Shown piece by piece: positions 21,523 to 33,007 of a DNA stretch of 64,000 nucleotides. Source of the stretch: Chrysopilus asiliformis (Eukaryota; Arthropoda; Insecta; Diptera; Rhagionidae). A program made the translations under genes and the position numbers. The notes beneath the pieces were generated by a model. The model was not told the origin of the DNA. It was given only the letters and a program-made list of their open reading frames with translations, and made no database searches. The DNA is taken from positions 106,278,034-106,342,033 of the forward strand of contig OZ035962.1 of assembly GCA_964034945.1 (NCBI GenBank), written 5' to 3'. Position 1 is the first letter of the stretch, and each line of letters starts with the position of its first letter.

Positions 21523-22511
21523 GGGTAAGTCACGTATAGATGCCCCACTAGGATAGATGCCTCACTGTTAAAAACTCGTACTTAACGAAACAAAACGGAA
21601 CATGTCATATCCTACATATCAAGTGTTTGCTCAATGAAACTTCAGTGCGTTGTTAAAATTCGCGAGAGTCGGGCGTGTTGCGGGATAATTGGCCATTTTT
21701 GTTTTCGAACAAGAGAAAACTCCAAAAACTTATTTTGAGCTGCACAAAAACTCTTGGAACTTTTGCTTAAAGAAGTATGTATATATTTTTTTATTTTTTA
21801 TGTTTCAAATGGAGTGTTTAGTGTTTGTGAAAAAAAATTTTTTTTTCTTTTTATCCACATTTAATTTATTAAATAATTGGGGCATCTATCCGGTATGAAA
21901 AGGACAGACGCCTTCTTTTTTAAAGGGATAGTTGACCTTAGGGGCAAATTAACTCTAGGTAATAATATATACCTATTTGCTTTCCCACATTCATTGAAAA
22001 TACTTATTTATTATAGGTAAACATCCTATCCTTGGATTCGAAATTGAAAAACGGCTCGTGCGTCATATTCAGAAATTAGAGGCCGTTCGATTTCCTCCCG
22101 AAAGACACTGAATTTTGTTATTTTTTTCTTTATTATTTAATTAAATTTTTTTATATTGCAGTATGTGTATATTGGATAGACATATATGCATGTAAATGAA
22201 TTAAAATGCATAATAAAATTTTGTTATAACTTAATAAAATGTTTTTTTTTTCCTCAAAGGCATCTATCCCACATGCACATTTGTCATGTTGGGCGTCCAC
22301 CCCATAGGTTGGGCATCTATCCCAAAAAGTAGAGACTAACAAAAACATTTTTATCACAGTAAAAGAAAAACATAATGTAAGTTTTTTTCGGCTGAAATTG
22401 TAGATAAGTGTACAGACTAATATTTAAAAATAAAAAAAAAATCGAAAATGTCTTTCTTCATTGTGAAATATAGCAAAGTCAAAATGTGGGGCATCTATAC
22501 GTGAGTTACCC
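21523..22511 (+). mobile_element. 989-bp TA-flanked non-autonomous transposon, copy 1
   Basis: Begins GGGTAAGTCACGTATAGATG and ends CATCTATACGTGAGTTACCC. The roughly 25-bp inverted ends continue to TGCCCCA and differ at one position. TA flanks both sides (21521-21522 and 22512-22513). Inside, the word ATAGATGCC or its complement occurs about six times, clustered near the ends and around 22258-22325. The internal open frame (21689-21898) is phenylalanine/lysine-rich and poly-T driven, with no transposase motif. The second copy at 49993-50979 is inverted and nearly identical. Confidence 0.9.
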
Positions 22512-22513
22512 TA

Positions 22514-24089
22514 TAGTTTATCAGAAATAATATCCAATGAATTTATAATATTTAGACCAATTCCAAATGTAACAAAAATCAAAAAGCAATTTAATATAAG
22601 AATTACTTTTGTGATTGTTATAAACGTAAAAAAAATCCTAGATGCATTTAAATCTCCTCTCATACATTGTCTTCGAGAGAATTTTCTTAGGGTTGCAGCG
22701 ATGTGCAAATGTCGGTATAGAATTAAACATCCCAAACCCCTGTTCTGTTAAACCACTTCACGTACGACTAAAAATACATGAAATCATTTTGCATTCATAA
22801 ATAATTCGGGTATACAATAATATTCGTCAGTGAAATCCTCTTTTCTCGACGATTCCTAAAAAGAAAAAAAAAATAGAGAAAATGTTTCCCCACTTTTGTA
22901 CCTACTGAGGATTCGTCTCTCAACCGGATACGCTTTGTTTTCAATTCTGTACGACGTTCTCCGTAGTATTTAATCTGTGCGGTTTCTTCTTTACCTGTCT
23001 TTTAAAATCAAATTGGCACGGGATGCGTTCTAGACGAAATGTTTTTCTAGATTCGATGTACCCAAAAAAAAATTTCGACTCGTTGAGTTTTCTGGATATC
23101 TCCTGCACCACCGCAGTCTGGAAAATATTGCATTCGAGAAATATCGTCGGATAGGTGATGGTGGTGGATGATGCCTGCCTCAAATTCAATAAGCACCCAT
23201 TCAAAATACATTAGATTTCCTTTTCTTAATAATAAAGCGAGTATTTTCTACTTGAACGGAGATGAACATCCTCTATCGCAAATGTTTTGTTGCCTTGACT
23301 TTCTGGAAGCTACGGATCCTATCCATTCTACATACACATATGAGATGAGGTCGAAATGCAGATTTTAAGGATTCCACGGAGACCTACCACTACGAAGATT
23401 GCTTTCACATTCAACACAGTGACAGCATACAGAATCTTGTGAATCACGAAATAAAAGAAAAATTTGGAGCCTAAGAGAAAGATAAAACGAATTCAGACAG
23501 ATTTGGCGGTTGAGTTGATTTTTACAAAAGTCAAACAAAGATTTATGAAGTTTTTTTCTACCAACTTTTTTTTTAATTTTCAACAAAGTTTCGGGAAAAA
23601 TAAGTGCAATAAAGTGATATTACTAGGGTGATTGAATAAAGCGGGATAGTCCCGGTTATCATTTATTAAACGCTAAAAAACGATCACTTAATATACAAAA
23701 CATACTCGACTCTCGCTGAAGATTACATTAAAACCTTTTTTGTCGCCTGCGGCGCAACCAATTTTTCCTTCTACATCGCATATACCTCACAAATTATAGA
23801 CAGCGATGTATTTTTTGTTGGCTTATTCTCTTTTTGCTATTAAGGAGTAAAACAACCATTTTTGTATCGCGGGTTTTTGTGGCTCTTTGTCAAGAGCAAA
23901 CATCTAGTCAAAAGTTTTTATTGTGTGAACAGGTATTCAAAAAAATAGTTTGGTATTACATACAAAAAAGTTTATCTTAATTTTTTTTTTTTTGAATTTT
24001 GTGCCTGAATTTGACAAAATTTTATTTAACATAAAGAAAGAAATGCCATTTTTATTGCAGTTGTATTTTTACACAAAAAACTCATACAT
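22514..24089. other. No gene recognised
   Basis: AT-rich, with unsupported short frames (22511-22735, 22941-23204, 23168-23368). This is the region beyond the poly(A) end of the small minus-strand gene; I see no further exon. Confidence 0.5.
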
Positions 24090-24095
24090 TTTATT
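24090..24095 (-). terminator. Poly(A) signal AATAAA of the small secreted-peptide gene
   Basis: On the minus strand the text reads ATTAAATAAAATG, a canonical AATAAA about 140 bases downstream of the stop codon at 24238 and about 40 bases past the second candidate stop at 24136. Confidence 0.55.
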
Positions 24096-24135
24096 TAATC
24101 ATAGCCATAACTGACAAAGATAAAAAAATTAATTT

Positions 24136-24174
24136 TTAGGACATTTTAACGTCACGCTTTTCCGGATATCGCAT
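24136..24174 (-). other. Candidate alternative terminal exon (phase 0)
   Basis: It follows an excellent acceptor (long T tract then TATAG at 24175-24179). In the phase left by exon 2 it reads MRYPEKRDVKMS then stop, giving a second possible C-terminus if exon 3 is skipped. Its start resembles exon 3 at DNA level (ATTCGTTAT versus ATGCGATAT, both followed by GGAA and CGTG), suggesting an exon duplication. If exon 3 is included with its own TAA, this block is 3' UTR. Confidence 0.4.
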
Positions 24175-24237
24175 CTATAAAAAAAAATTTGAAAAAAAGA
24201 ATTTAAAAAAAAACATAACAAGTTGTGTAATTATTAC

Positions 24238-24520
24238 TTATGCACGTCTTCCATAACGAATTTGCTACAATAAGGTAAATTTAAAAAAAAATATTAAAAA
24301 TTTTATGAAATCTTCAAAAAATAAAAAAGTTTGATCTAATTCTTACATTTTGCTGAGCCTTAGTTAATCTTTTTGACTAAAAACGAAATAAAATAGCCAA
24401 TTATTAAATTTCATATTAGAAAAAACATTCAATGGAATACAATTCTACACTTACTTTGGCTTCAACACAGCCAATCGCAACCAACATTGCAACGAACAAA
24501 AATAAAATTTTAAAATTCAT
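24238..24520 (-). CDS. Small secreted cationic peptide precursor, three coding exons
   Basis: Exon 1 (24520-24455) encodes 22 residues: MNFKILFLF, a hydrophobic core, then ...GCVEAK. This is a textbook signal peptide with a Val-x-Ala cleavage site. It ends in a GTAAGT donor. Intron 1 (78 bp) has a CTAAT branch site 38 bases before its AG. Exon 2 (24376-24347) encodes SKRLTKAQQN and ends in GTAAGA. Intron 2 is 82 bp, T-rich, ending TTGTAG. Exon 3 (24264-24238) encodes QIRYGRRA then TAA. All junctions are phase 0. The 40-codon product would leave about 19 mature residues with seven Lys/Arg, no acidic residue and no Cys. The Tyr-Gly-Arg-Arg ending is an amidation plus dibasic cleavage signal, and a Lys-Arg site lies just after the signal peptide. 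It could be a neuropeptide-like or antimicrobial peptide; I recognise no family. The start is the first ATG after a TATA box. The model is predicted from sequence only. Confidence 0.6.
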
Positions 24521-24600
24521 TTTTCAAAAACTTTGATCTTAACACTGGAACAGAAGTGGGCCAAACTAATTCATCAAGGGCTGCAATGCGTATTTATGTT

Positions 24601-24610
24601 ATTTTTTATA
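24601..24610 (-). promoter_or_regulatory. TATA box of the small secreted-peptide gene
   Basis: The minus strand reads TATAAAAAAT at 24610-24601, about 80 bases upstream of the ATG. A start site about 30 bases downstream falls near 24580 (TTGCAGCC), giving a short 5' leader of about 60 bases. A second TATA-like word, CATAAATAC, lies at about 24598-24590. The upstream side is occupied by a MITE from 24623. Confidence 0.5.
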
Positions 24611-24622
24611 AGAATCTAAATA

Positions 24623-24722
24623 CAGTAGAATCCCGATAATTCGTATTTCAAGGGACCAGCAAATTCATACGAATTAGCGGGATATACGAATTATCGGGGA
24701 ACGAATTATCGGGATTCTACTG
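24623..24722. mobile_element. 100-bp pogo/Tigger-like MITE
   Basis: Begins CAGTAGAATCCCGATAATTC and ends GAATTATCGGGATTCTACTG, flanked by TA on both sides (24621-24622 and 24723-24724). CAG...CTG ends with a TA duplication fit pogo/Tigger-type elements. Interior is only about 55 bp, with a further inverted CGAATTA/TAATTCG word. It sits about 12 bp upstream of the TATA box of the minus-strand peptide gene. Confidence 0.85.
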
Positions 24723-25127
24723 TATTATCTTTAAAATTAGCTTTGAATAAAGTTATTAATAGTGCGGTTTGCGGTATTTTTCAGCGAAATTTCGAAATAC
24801 ACTGGTAGCTATTTGTAGTCACATTTTTGAAAACTTAATCGAACAGGATTGACATTTTACTGTGAAAGCTGTATAAATCGGAACCAGACATCATCGAAAT
24901 CCAGCTTATTCAGGGTTATAGTCATAACTTTTAAAGTAAACACGAATGACGTCATTGCGAGCAACAGATTAATCAAGCGAAAGTGATTTTAAATAAGTTG
25001 CTATAAAGTTTTAAGGGTAGCGAAAAAAAATCATTATTATACTCGTATTTTGTATAGTAAAATTTTTTTTTGATCTTTTTACCTCTAGTTACGGTACCAA
25101 TACCCTATTTTTACAAGTTTCCTATAG

Positions 25128-25194
25128 CACGATTTACGCGGGTTCGTTGCTGTTCTCACCGAACCAATTAATCACGTAAAGTGAGGTTCTACTG
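25128..25194 (-). mobile_element. Pogo/Tigger-like MITE remnant
   Basis: The minus strand from 25194 reads CAGTAGAACCTCACTTTACG followed by TGATTAATTGGTTCGGTG; the other side has only a diverged inverted match (CACGATTTACGCGGGTTCG). The start matches the CAGTAGAA start of the MITE at 24623. No intact TA pair is visible, so this is an old or truncated copy. Confidence 0.5.
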
Positions 25195-28100
25195 CACTTT
25201 GATTATAATCAAAAATCGCTACCAATTAAATCAAACCATATTTTACATTCTTATTAAATATGATTTAAAAACTAGGCAGAAATCAACTAAATAAAATTCA
25301 TTTTTACAAAAAAATCATGAGATTTTATCAATAACCGCACATATTAAGCAGCATAATATTGTTTTTTATTCTCTACATTCCAATATTATTTTTTCCTAAA
25401 TATTATTTGAAAAAGTTTTGAAATTATTGTTTTTCGCCCAGTTTTTGATTATGTATTTTGCAGCAACGTGTAAAGCTGCGAGTACCCAGTTTCAAGTTTA
25501 TTATGTTATCTGTCGATTGGCGAAAATTGCATCAAAATTGATCTAGCCAATCGGAAGTTATAGATTTCCTGATCCCCGAGTGTCCAAAGGGGTCACGGTA
25601 AATATTTACCCTATTTTTTCTTTTCGTTTTTCTATATCGGCATTTGAACATCTCTGCATTCTTAAGAAAATCCTCTATTCTTGCAGAAATTACATGATTT
25701 AAATGCGTCTAGGAAATTTTTACGTTTGCTCCAGGAATTTTTATATAAAATCGCAGTTTTTATTGCTTTTTAATTTTTATAACGTTAAGAATCACTCCTG
25801 CCGGCCTGCAGCATTTCGGTCTCCGACTTCGCAATATGTCACCTATGTATTGACAAAAACCTGATGTATTCTGCGGTTTAGGGGATTACAGGAGTGGAGT
25901 TACAGCAGAGGAGTTACAGAGGTGGGGGGGGGGGGGGTAGGTAGAGTTAAGTAGGAAGGACTTTTCCCAACTAGATCCTTCACACAACAGAGAAAACCGG
26001 ACCTTAATCGGTCGAACGGATCAAAAGTGATCTGGAGAAAGGTACCAAAGGATAGAGGGGCAGTCAATGTAAAATATCTTGTTTTTATTTTGCAAGTAAC
26101 TATACGCGTATATAAATTTTATTGAAAATATGAAAATTAACGTGACATAGTTTAAGGACAGTTAATTCTTCGGTTTGTGAACAATTCTCGTTTTATGAAC
26201 AAAATGAACCACAAATGAAGCATGATCGGTAAAACACACCCCGGGTTTTATTGAATTGTGTAGCAAAAGTTGTTTCAGTTTATGAACAGCCTTTAAGAAC
26301 CAAAGTTTTTTTTTGTCAAACTACGAGTTCCAAAAATTTTAGTCCCTAAAGGATTTTTTTATACTTGAAAACCACCTTTTATGGATATGAATTAAGAAAG
26401 TTATTAAAACACAAAATCTCATTATGATTCTCGTGAAACTTCGTCACTTTGATGAATATCCATCGGTATTTCATAAATTTTACTTGTAAATATAACGAAT
26501 AAAATAGAAATTCCAGATTTTTTTTGATATTCTGGACAGAATATTGGGCCAAAGAAACGTCTTAGGAGGATTGGACATAAAGAGTTTTCTCTGCAAAAAA
26601 CCGCCAACCATCATTTGGGAAAAGAAAATGATTTCGTGAAGAGGGTTTCAATAGACATTGAAAAACTTGTGTACACTAAAAATGTTCCTAATACGCTCAC
26701 TCGGGACAGGGATTTCGTCGGAAAATTGTAAATACTTTCGCTTTTACTGCTGATATAACAGAAGAAAGTTTCAACTCCTCATAGATATGCGTATATAATT
26801 AAAAGTTCCAATGTGAAAGGTCACCAAAAAAGGGCAAATTTCCCCTAGCCTTGTGAAGCCATCCGGGTACGGGGAGTACATGCCATTTTCTCTCGATTAT
26901 TGATTAAAAATTTCTTCATTGTGGTGTGTGTTAATTTATAATTACACAACCACACACCCGGCCAGAAGCGAAGATTTTTTATGCAAACACACATAGAGAC
27001 CCAGCTATAAGAGATTTTACACATCGAGACGTAAGAAAAAAAACAAGAACCAGTGGAATTGCAAAAAAAAAATGTGAAAAGAAATGAAAATAACCGAAAA
27101 GAAAAATAAGTTCGAGTGGAGAAAAACCCCGAGCACACGAACTCTTCGCATATTCATTTTGCCAGTGCCCGCAATCCCATTCACCCTCGGTTATGCGGAT
27201 CCACCACCACCCTCCCACAATCTCATCCAACGCTGGCGAAACTTTACTTCGGTTTCGGGGGAATTCCCTTTCCTTTCGGAAGTTGATCCCTCATTTGGAC
27301 TTGTCTTATATGAATTCATCCCTATTATATGTATTTATAGATGTGCGGATGAGTACAAACATTAATGCATATATTCTCGTACGTTCTGGCAAATGAGTTC
27401 ACCCCCTACGTCTCGTCTTGCTCTTGACACACGTTTGGAAATAATCTGACATAAACACTGGATACATACACACACATGCGCATCTCTACATGCACATCTG
27501 AACGAATTTATTCTGCTGCCATCGCCTTGATTTGTATTCTTTCGCTTTTCTTAATTAGCATTTTTCCATCTCTTTCCGATACTAGCCGGGTTGACTTGAT
27601 GGTCCACATGCCCTTCTCCAGGATTCGCCACCCGGAGCCCTAAAATCACTTCCATCCGTATGGCTTCATCGTTGTAAGAATTCCGGAGAAGACCAAGAGA
27701 CGAGGACAAGGCCACTCTGATGGGCTATCCTACCCCCCCACAAACCCTTCACCGATTCAACGATCCATTTTGGCATTCTTTAGCATACGGACGGAGACTA
27801 CCTTGGAAAGTAAACCGTCGTAGGTTGAAATGTCTTTTAAAGCCCCTCGGATCGTTCGAGTCCATCAGGACGAAGCGATGAAAATTTTCATACACGGTTT
27901 CTTGGTCCGTTTTGTAGCCGGTCGCAGGGAGTCTGGGCTATGAAGATTTTGAATCTGGCCGCTTACTGGGATATTTCCTTCGCGTACGGGGATACTGTTC
28001 TTCGTTTCATCCAGCACTGCTTTTGGTCCTGTGGAAAATTCACATAAGAAGCAGAAGATGATGATGACGAGGAAAAAAAAGCCGGGAGAAAAACAGGAAA

Positions 28101-31100
28101 AGCACTGGGCCGAACGAAATTTTATATTCGCTAAAGTGCGATGTGTACTGTGGAGGGAGAGAACTGTTCTTATTTTTCGTCCTGCCGTTACTATGAGTCG
28201 CGAGTTCGAATGCGATACCAAAGGGATTTTAATGGCAGAGGATTTTTTTCAACCTCATGTATTGATTAATGACATTTACCGCGCGCTTTCCCATTTCATT
28301 TGATACATGCTGTAAAACACTTCGTTGTTTTCTGTTTTAAAACTTTTTTTTTTTGTTTTTCTGCCACCCTCTCCTCGTAGCTGTCGTTTTGTTTATTTGG
28401 CTTTCTTTAGAAATTTTTTATCATCAGACTGTATCGATATTTACAGATTTGAAAAATATTTAACAAATCTAAATTTAGATACATGTAGGTAGGTATACCC
28501 AATATGATTCTTGTTTTTAGCATAACTTCCTGAGGCGGAATTGGAATTCTTAAAATTAAAGTTTCATAACAACTCTTTCATTACAGTCGCACCTCGAGTT
28601 CTACGTGCATTGCGCAAAATTTGCCAAATTTCTCCTTCCCTCACTCCCCGGGTGGTGATTTTATTGTAAATGGTGCCCCATATCGGAATAACGATAGATA
28701 CAAAAACGTTTAAAATATGATTTGACATAGCTCTTCTATACATCAAAATTAAATTTGATCACTGTTTTTGTATTGCCTATACACAGGATGCAAAATTGGT
28801 GGCCTTTTTTATGGTAAACCAAGATTTCTTTAATTTGTCACAATGGTTCGGGTCAAATTTCTTACTTTAGAATTTTTAAATTCTATAATTATACCAAAAC
28901 ATAATTATTCGAAGAAAATTTTTTATCAAAATTCAATCAATTTAACATAAAAATTTGATAAAATTGCAGTCAATTTGTAAGATTCCCAATATAATGTAAT
29001 TTCACTTAAAAGCATGTTGCATTTAAAATTACATAATACTTAGGTATAACTGCCAAATAAAAGGTCGAAAATCTTCAATTATGTCAACCACAACAAATGA
29101 TCAACAATATACCTTGCACACATAAAAAAAGTGAAACCAATGACTAAAGTACACCATAATTATTACACTTGCTAGGAGGTCTAGGAGTTTTTCAGTTAAA
29201 ATTCAAACCAACCCTTGCTGATCACAGAAATTTAAGCGACCAGAACTGGTCTACAGTCATAATTTTCCCTTGTAATCCTGTTATGAATCGATAGGAGGGG
29301 ACCTTTTTCAATGACTCCTGCCACTCCTGATGGACGATGGTCAGCAGTACAGTAGATATGTATCTGGGCGAAAAAAAACAGCAAATATTTCTCATAGTAA
29401 TTGTTTCCTTTCACTTTTCGCGCCTTTTTGTACGTACATTGGCCGATCGAAAAGCGATGGGGTGACTTTCCATTGACCGCTCTCAAACCCTAACCATTGT
29501 CCACGTCCACTTATTAATAGTCCGTTCGCTTCAGGGGTTGTTTTTTGGCTTACGGATAGTGGAAGCCCGCTGGTCATAAATAATTGTGCAATTAGCGCTC
29601 AAACCGATTATATGTTCGGTTTATTCAAGGTTTTAGTGGTCAATTTGAGGAGGTCAATATGAGGTGGTCAAATAAAGAGGATGTTCACCCAACCCTCCAT
29701 TGAATTGAGTTGGAAAACATGTTTATTTAAATTTTATTACCGTGCTATAAAGCCTTAAAACAAATTCAAACAAGTGAGAGTTTTAAATTAATTTGTTCGG
29801 TTTCAGTGAAATTTATAGAAAAAAAATAGGTGTATTGCACTCGGTTAGGTGTATTGCTAAGACTTAGGTTACTTAGGTGTCAGGTGTATTAGGTGTATTG
29901 CACAAAGCTACAGTTATCAGGATGAAATTGTAAAATATCTTATTGAAAAACTTCGATTTTTATAGAAAATCCTATTTGAGTTGGATGCCTTTTTGAATTT
30001 ATTGAAATTGTATTTTGATGTTTGAAAGAATTATGTAAAATTGTGTTTTAAACTCCTTTAGACTTTTCAATATTTTGACTTTTTTCTTTACATTTTTTTT
30101 TAGTTTTCCGATTGAATTTTAATGTATGGAAATCAGTTCATAGGCACTTTTTCTCTATGAAAATTCGATAAATTAACTTATGATGAAAGCGCGAAAAAAT
30201 CTTACCATATGTACTACCAGGAAACAGTTATTGCCGTAAAGAGTATTCAGCAACCCCCTCCCCCTTCCATCGGATTAGAGGCAATCCCTAGAAAGGATCC
30301 TCAAATTTCGGATAGTGATAAAAAAAATTAGGGGAAAAAATAGTGGGCGGGTGGCTCAGAAAAAAATTAGGCAAAAAACCACTCAATCAATTGAATTAAA
30401 ATTTTGACTTGAGGAGCGAATCCAAAGGAAGAAGAAAAATTGTTATAAGTTACGTATTTCCCATACAAGACACTCTACATCCTACCCAATGGAAAAAGTT
30501 CACGCTTTCAAACTCGTTGCGGGTTAATTTTGACACCTCAGGTTGCATGCTGTTGATACTGAAAAAAAAATATCTTATTGAAAGAAAAAAAAAAACATGA
30601 GGAAAGGTGGACCACGGAAAGCGTAATTCACGAATAAGAAATGCGAGAAATAGCAACATTGAATAAAAAGAACGTCACGTGAAGGCCCAAACAACGTTTA
30701 ACTTTTCCAATGAGGGTATTTTAAGAATTTCGTGGGTTGAGGCAGAAAGAAGGACAGAACTTTGTAAATAATCATAATAAGTAAAATGGCTTGGCAAGTC
30801 CCATGTCTTTTAAGCAAGCAGTTTACTCTTGCCAAAGGATACAATCTTGGCTCCTCGTCTCGATTCGCCTCGTTTATGTTCTCAGCCGTCGTATTTTATT
30901 CCTACTTATTTTATATTTTTTTGTTGTTGTTGTTGTAATTGTACAAAAGCATAGTTAGTAGCCCGTACAGTCATTATGTGCCTTGGGATCGTGTGAGTTG
31001 ATGAGTGTAGAAGTGTGTCCGCGTGTTTTCCTCTTTTTCGTTTTTCTTTTCGTGAATCGTGAAAAAGGACCAGCCATGGTGGTCTAAGGAGAAAAATAAG

Positions 31101-32795
31101 AAAGGAACAGAACAAGACGAACAATAAAGGCGTGTACTAATTAAGATGCGAAATGAAAGAAATTGAAGGAAATGTGCGCCACGATACAGCTGAGCAGCAA
31201 AGAGTGGCGCAGCCACAAGGCGTTTAAAAGGGGGGTGAGAGTGTATAGGACTTTCGGTGGGGTTAATGGGGTGTGAGGGATAAATGTTGGGAGATGGTTG
31301 GATACAAACAGGACGATCGACCGACGAATAGCTGAATAGGCGAAAAGATTTTGGGGTGGGGGAGCAAAAGGAATCGTAAGAAATCTTAACCCCCCCACAC
31401 CACTCCCCATTGCGAATTTAGTTGTTGTCGCCGTGGGGCAGTTGGAAGTACTCGCGTGGAGCTGCTGCCGGCTGGCAAGTGAAGGGTTGGCGCTCGAATT
31501 CAAATTCAAATGAAAGCGTCAGGGATGCGAGGGATTGTGCAACAAAGCGAACGGATAAAACTCATTTGCTGGAAGTTTCTCCAGGTTTATGGTTGCTTCG
31601 GAGTGCGGGTGGGGGTCCGCCTAAAATTATTTTCTATTGATTATTCCTTTTGCTCGCTGACTGTTTCATAGCGCGAAGAACTCCAAAATGAAATGAAGAA
31701 AAATTTCTTAACGATGATGCGCGGCACGAGTATTAGTGCTGCTGATGGGGTGAGTGGGTGGCTGGTAAAGTTTTATTATCCCGCACCGCTGACTTTTTTT
31801 GTACCACAAATCGACTAGTGTATGTACGTCATATGTAGATACAGTTCTAGGCCAGGTTTTTCTTACTATACAAGTATTGATATTTATATGCATCCTCGTA
31901 TTCACCTTCCCACAATCTCATTCCTAAAAAAATTAAATAAATGAAATGCGAGGATATTGATGAGCGCGTTTGGGAAGGATCCTGCAAAGAGTGGGCACCA
32001 GTGCCCCCGATGTGGGTCATATGGGAGTAAAGGATACTGAGACGGGTTGAAAATTAATGGTCGGGCGGATGCAGAGGAGTTTTAAAGAAAGTCGGGTGGA
32101 ATCGATCGGTGGGGGCAGCAAAAGAATCCGAAGTGGCACTTGTTAAGTGATAAGAACTCGTGGTGTGAGGATGGATGCGCCCGCGAACGATTCCTATCCC
32201 AAATATGACGGAAGATAAATTATTTTTAAGAGAGACCCATCTATAGAAAAGGAATAGAAATTTGTTTATTCGCTCCCGCAAAATGTGCGAACTTCGCCTT
32301 CGAATTGAGACGATTTGTGTCCGACTGATTCTCGTTGCCATTCGTTTCGGTTTCTCCGTTTGTTATGTGTGAGTTTTTTTCCAAAGGTTTCCTTTTTTTT
32401 TAATTTGAATTGTAGGGCGTTTTGTTTGTTTCGTGTTTGTTTTTTTTATTTCATTTTTCATTATTTATTTTAATGATTGATCAAGGAGCTGTCATTTCGA
32501 TTTTTATTACTCTCTCCAGACGTTTTTGTTTGGTGAGTGTTGCTATCGCTTCAATGATTTTTTTATTAAAAATTCCTCTAATCATGAATATTGTAAAAAG
32601 TTCCTTTGCATTCATTATTGTTGTTAAATATTCTGTAACAGGGATTTAGTAATTAAAATGGGTATTTGTTTTTACCAAGAGTACTCAAGTTTGGACTTTT
32701 AAAATTGAAATCAGTTTTTTATTTTGAAAATCTAAGCCATAAAACTGTTAATTTTATTGTTTTGCAATTTTTAACTTACTAAACTTTTTAGTTTC
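25195..32795. other. No gene recognised; mixed spacer
   Basis: Holds a run of about 14 G at 25924-25937, and mid-GC blocks at 27.1-28.3 kb and 30.6-32.4 kb with many opposed short frames (for example 28031-28303 and 31141-31509) but no domain or coherent exon set. G-rich wording on the plus strand at 31230-31300 comes from GGGGTT/GGGGTG words. The mid-GC blocks resemble intronic or intergenic regulatory DNA. Confidence 0.5.
29827..29902 (+). repeat. Short TAGGTGTATTGC minisatellite
   Basis: The word TAGGTGTATTGC occurs at about 29827, 29846 and 29890, with partial copies (TTAGGTGT, CAGGTGTAT) between. Spacing is irregular, so it is a degenerate local duplication. Confidence 0.6.
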
Positions 32796-32987
32796 CAGGG
32801 CACCAATCATGTATTCCGACGCGTCTCTGTATTTCGACTTCGACGCAGCTTTTAACTCTTGACTTCGCCATATCAGCAGCTTCAAATTCATAGTGACGAT
32901 TCCGCGAAGATGTGGCGAAGTCAAGAGTAAAAAGCTGCGTCGAAGTCGAAAGACAGAGACGCGTCGGAATACATGATTGGTGCCCTG
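32796..32987. mobile_element. Fold-back MITE with 75-bp arms, hAT-like ends
   Basis: The left arm (32796-32870) begins CAGGGCACCAATCATGTATT; the right arm (32913-32987) ends with its complement, AATACATGATTGGTGCCCTG. Only a few arm mismatches are visible, with a 42-base loop. The CAGGG terminus suggests hAT, but the flanks (ttagtttc and attcatta) do not form an 8-bp duplication, so the class is uncertain. It lies 20 bp from the second copy of repeat family A. Confidence 0.8.
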
Positions 32988-33007
32988 ATTCATTACCATC
33001 TTTTTAT

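Noticed and set aside
21689..21898. 69-codon frame conserved in both 1-kb transposon copies
   Set aside because: Conserved only because the copies are recent duplicates; it is Phe/Lys-rich from T/A runs and has no transposase motif.
27193..28303. Mid-GC stretch with several 60-118 codon frames
   Set aside because: Frames occur on both strands in overlapping positions with no domain, so no gene is called.
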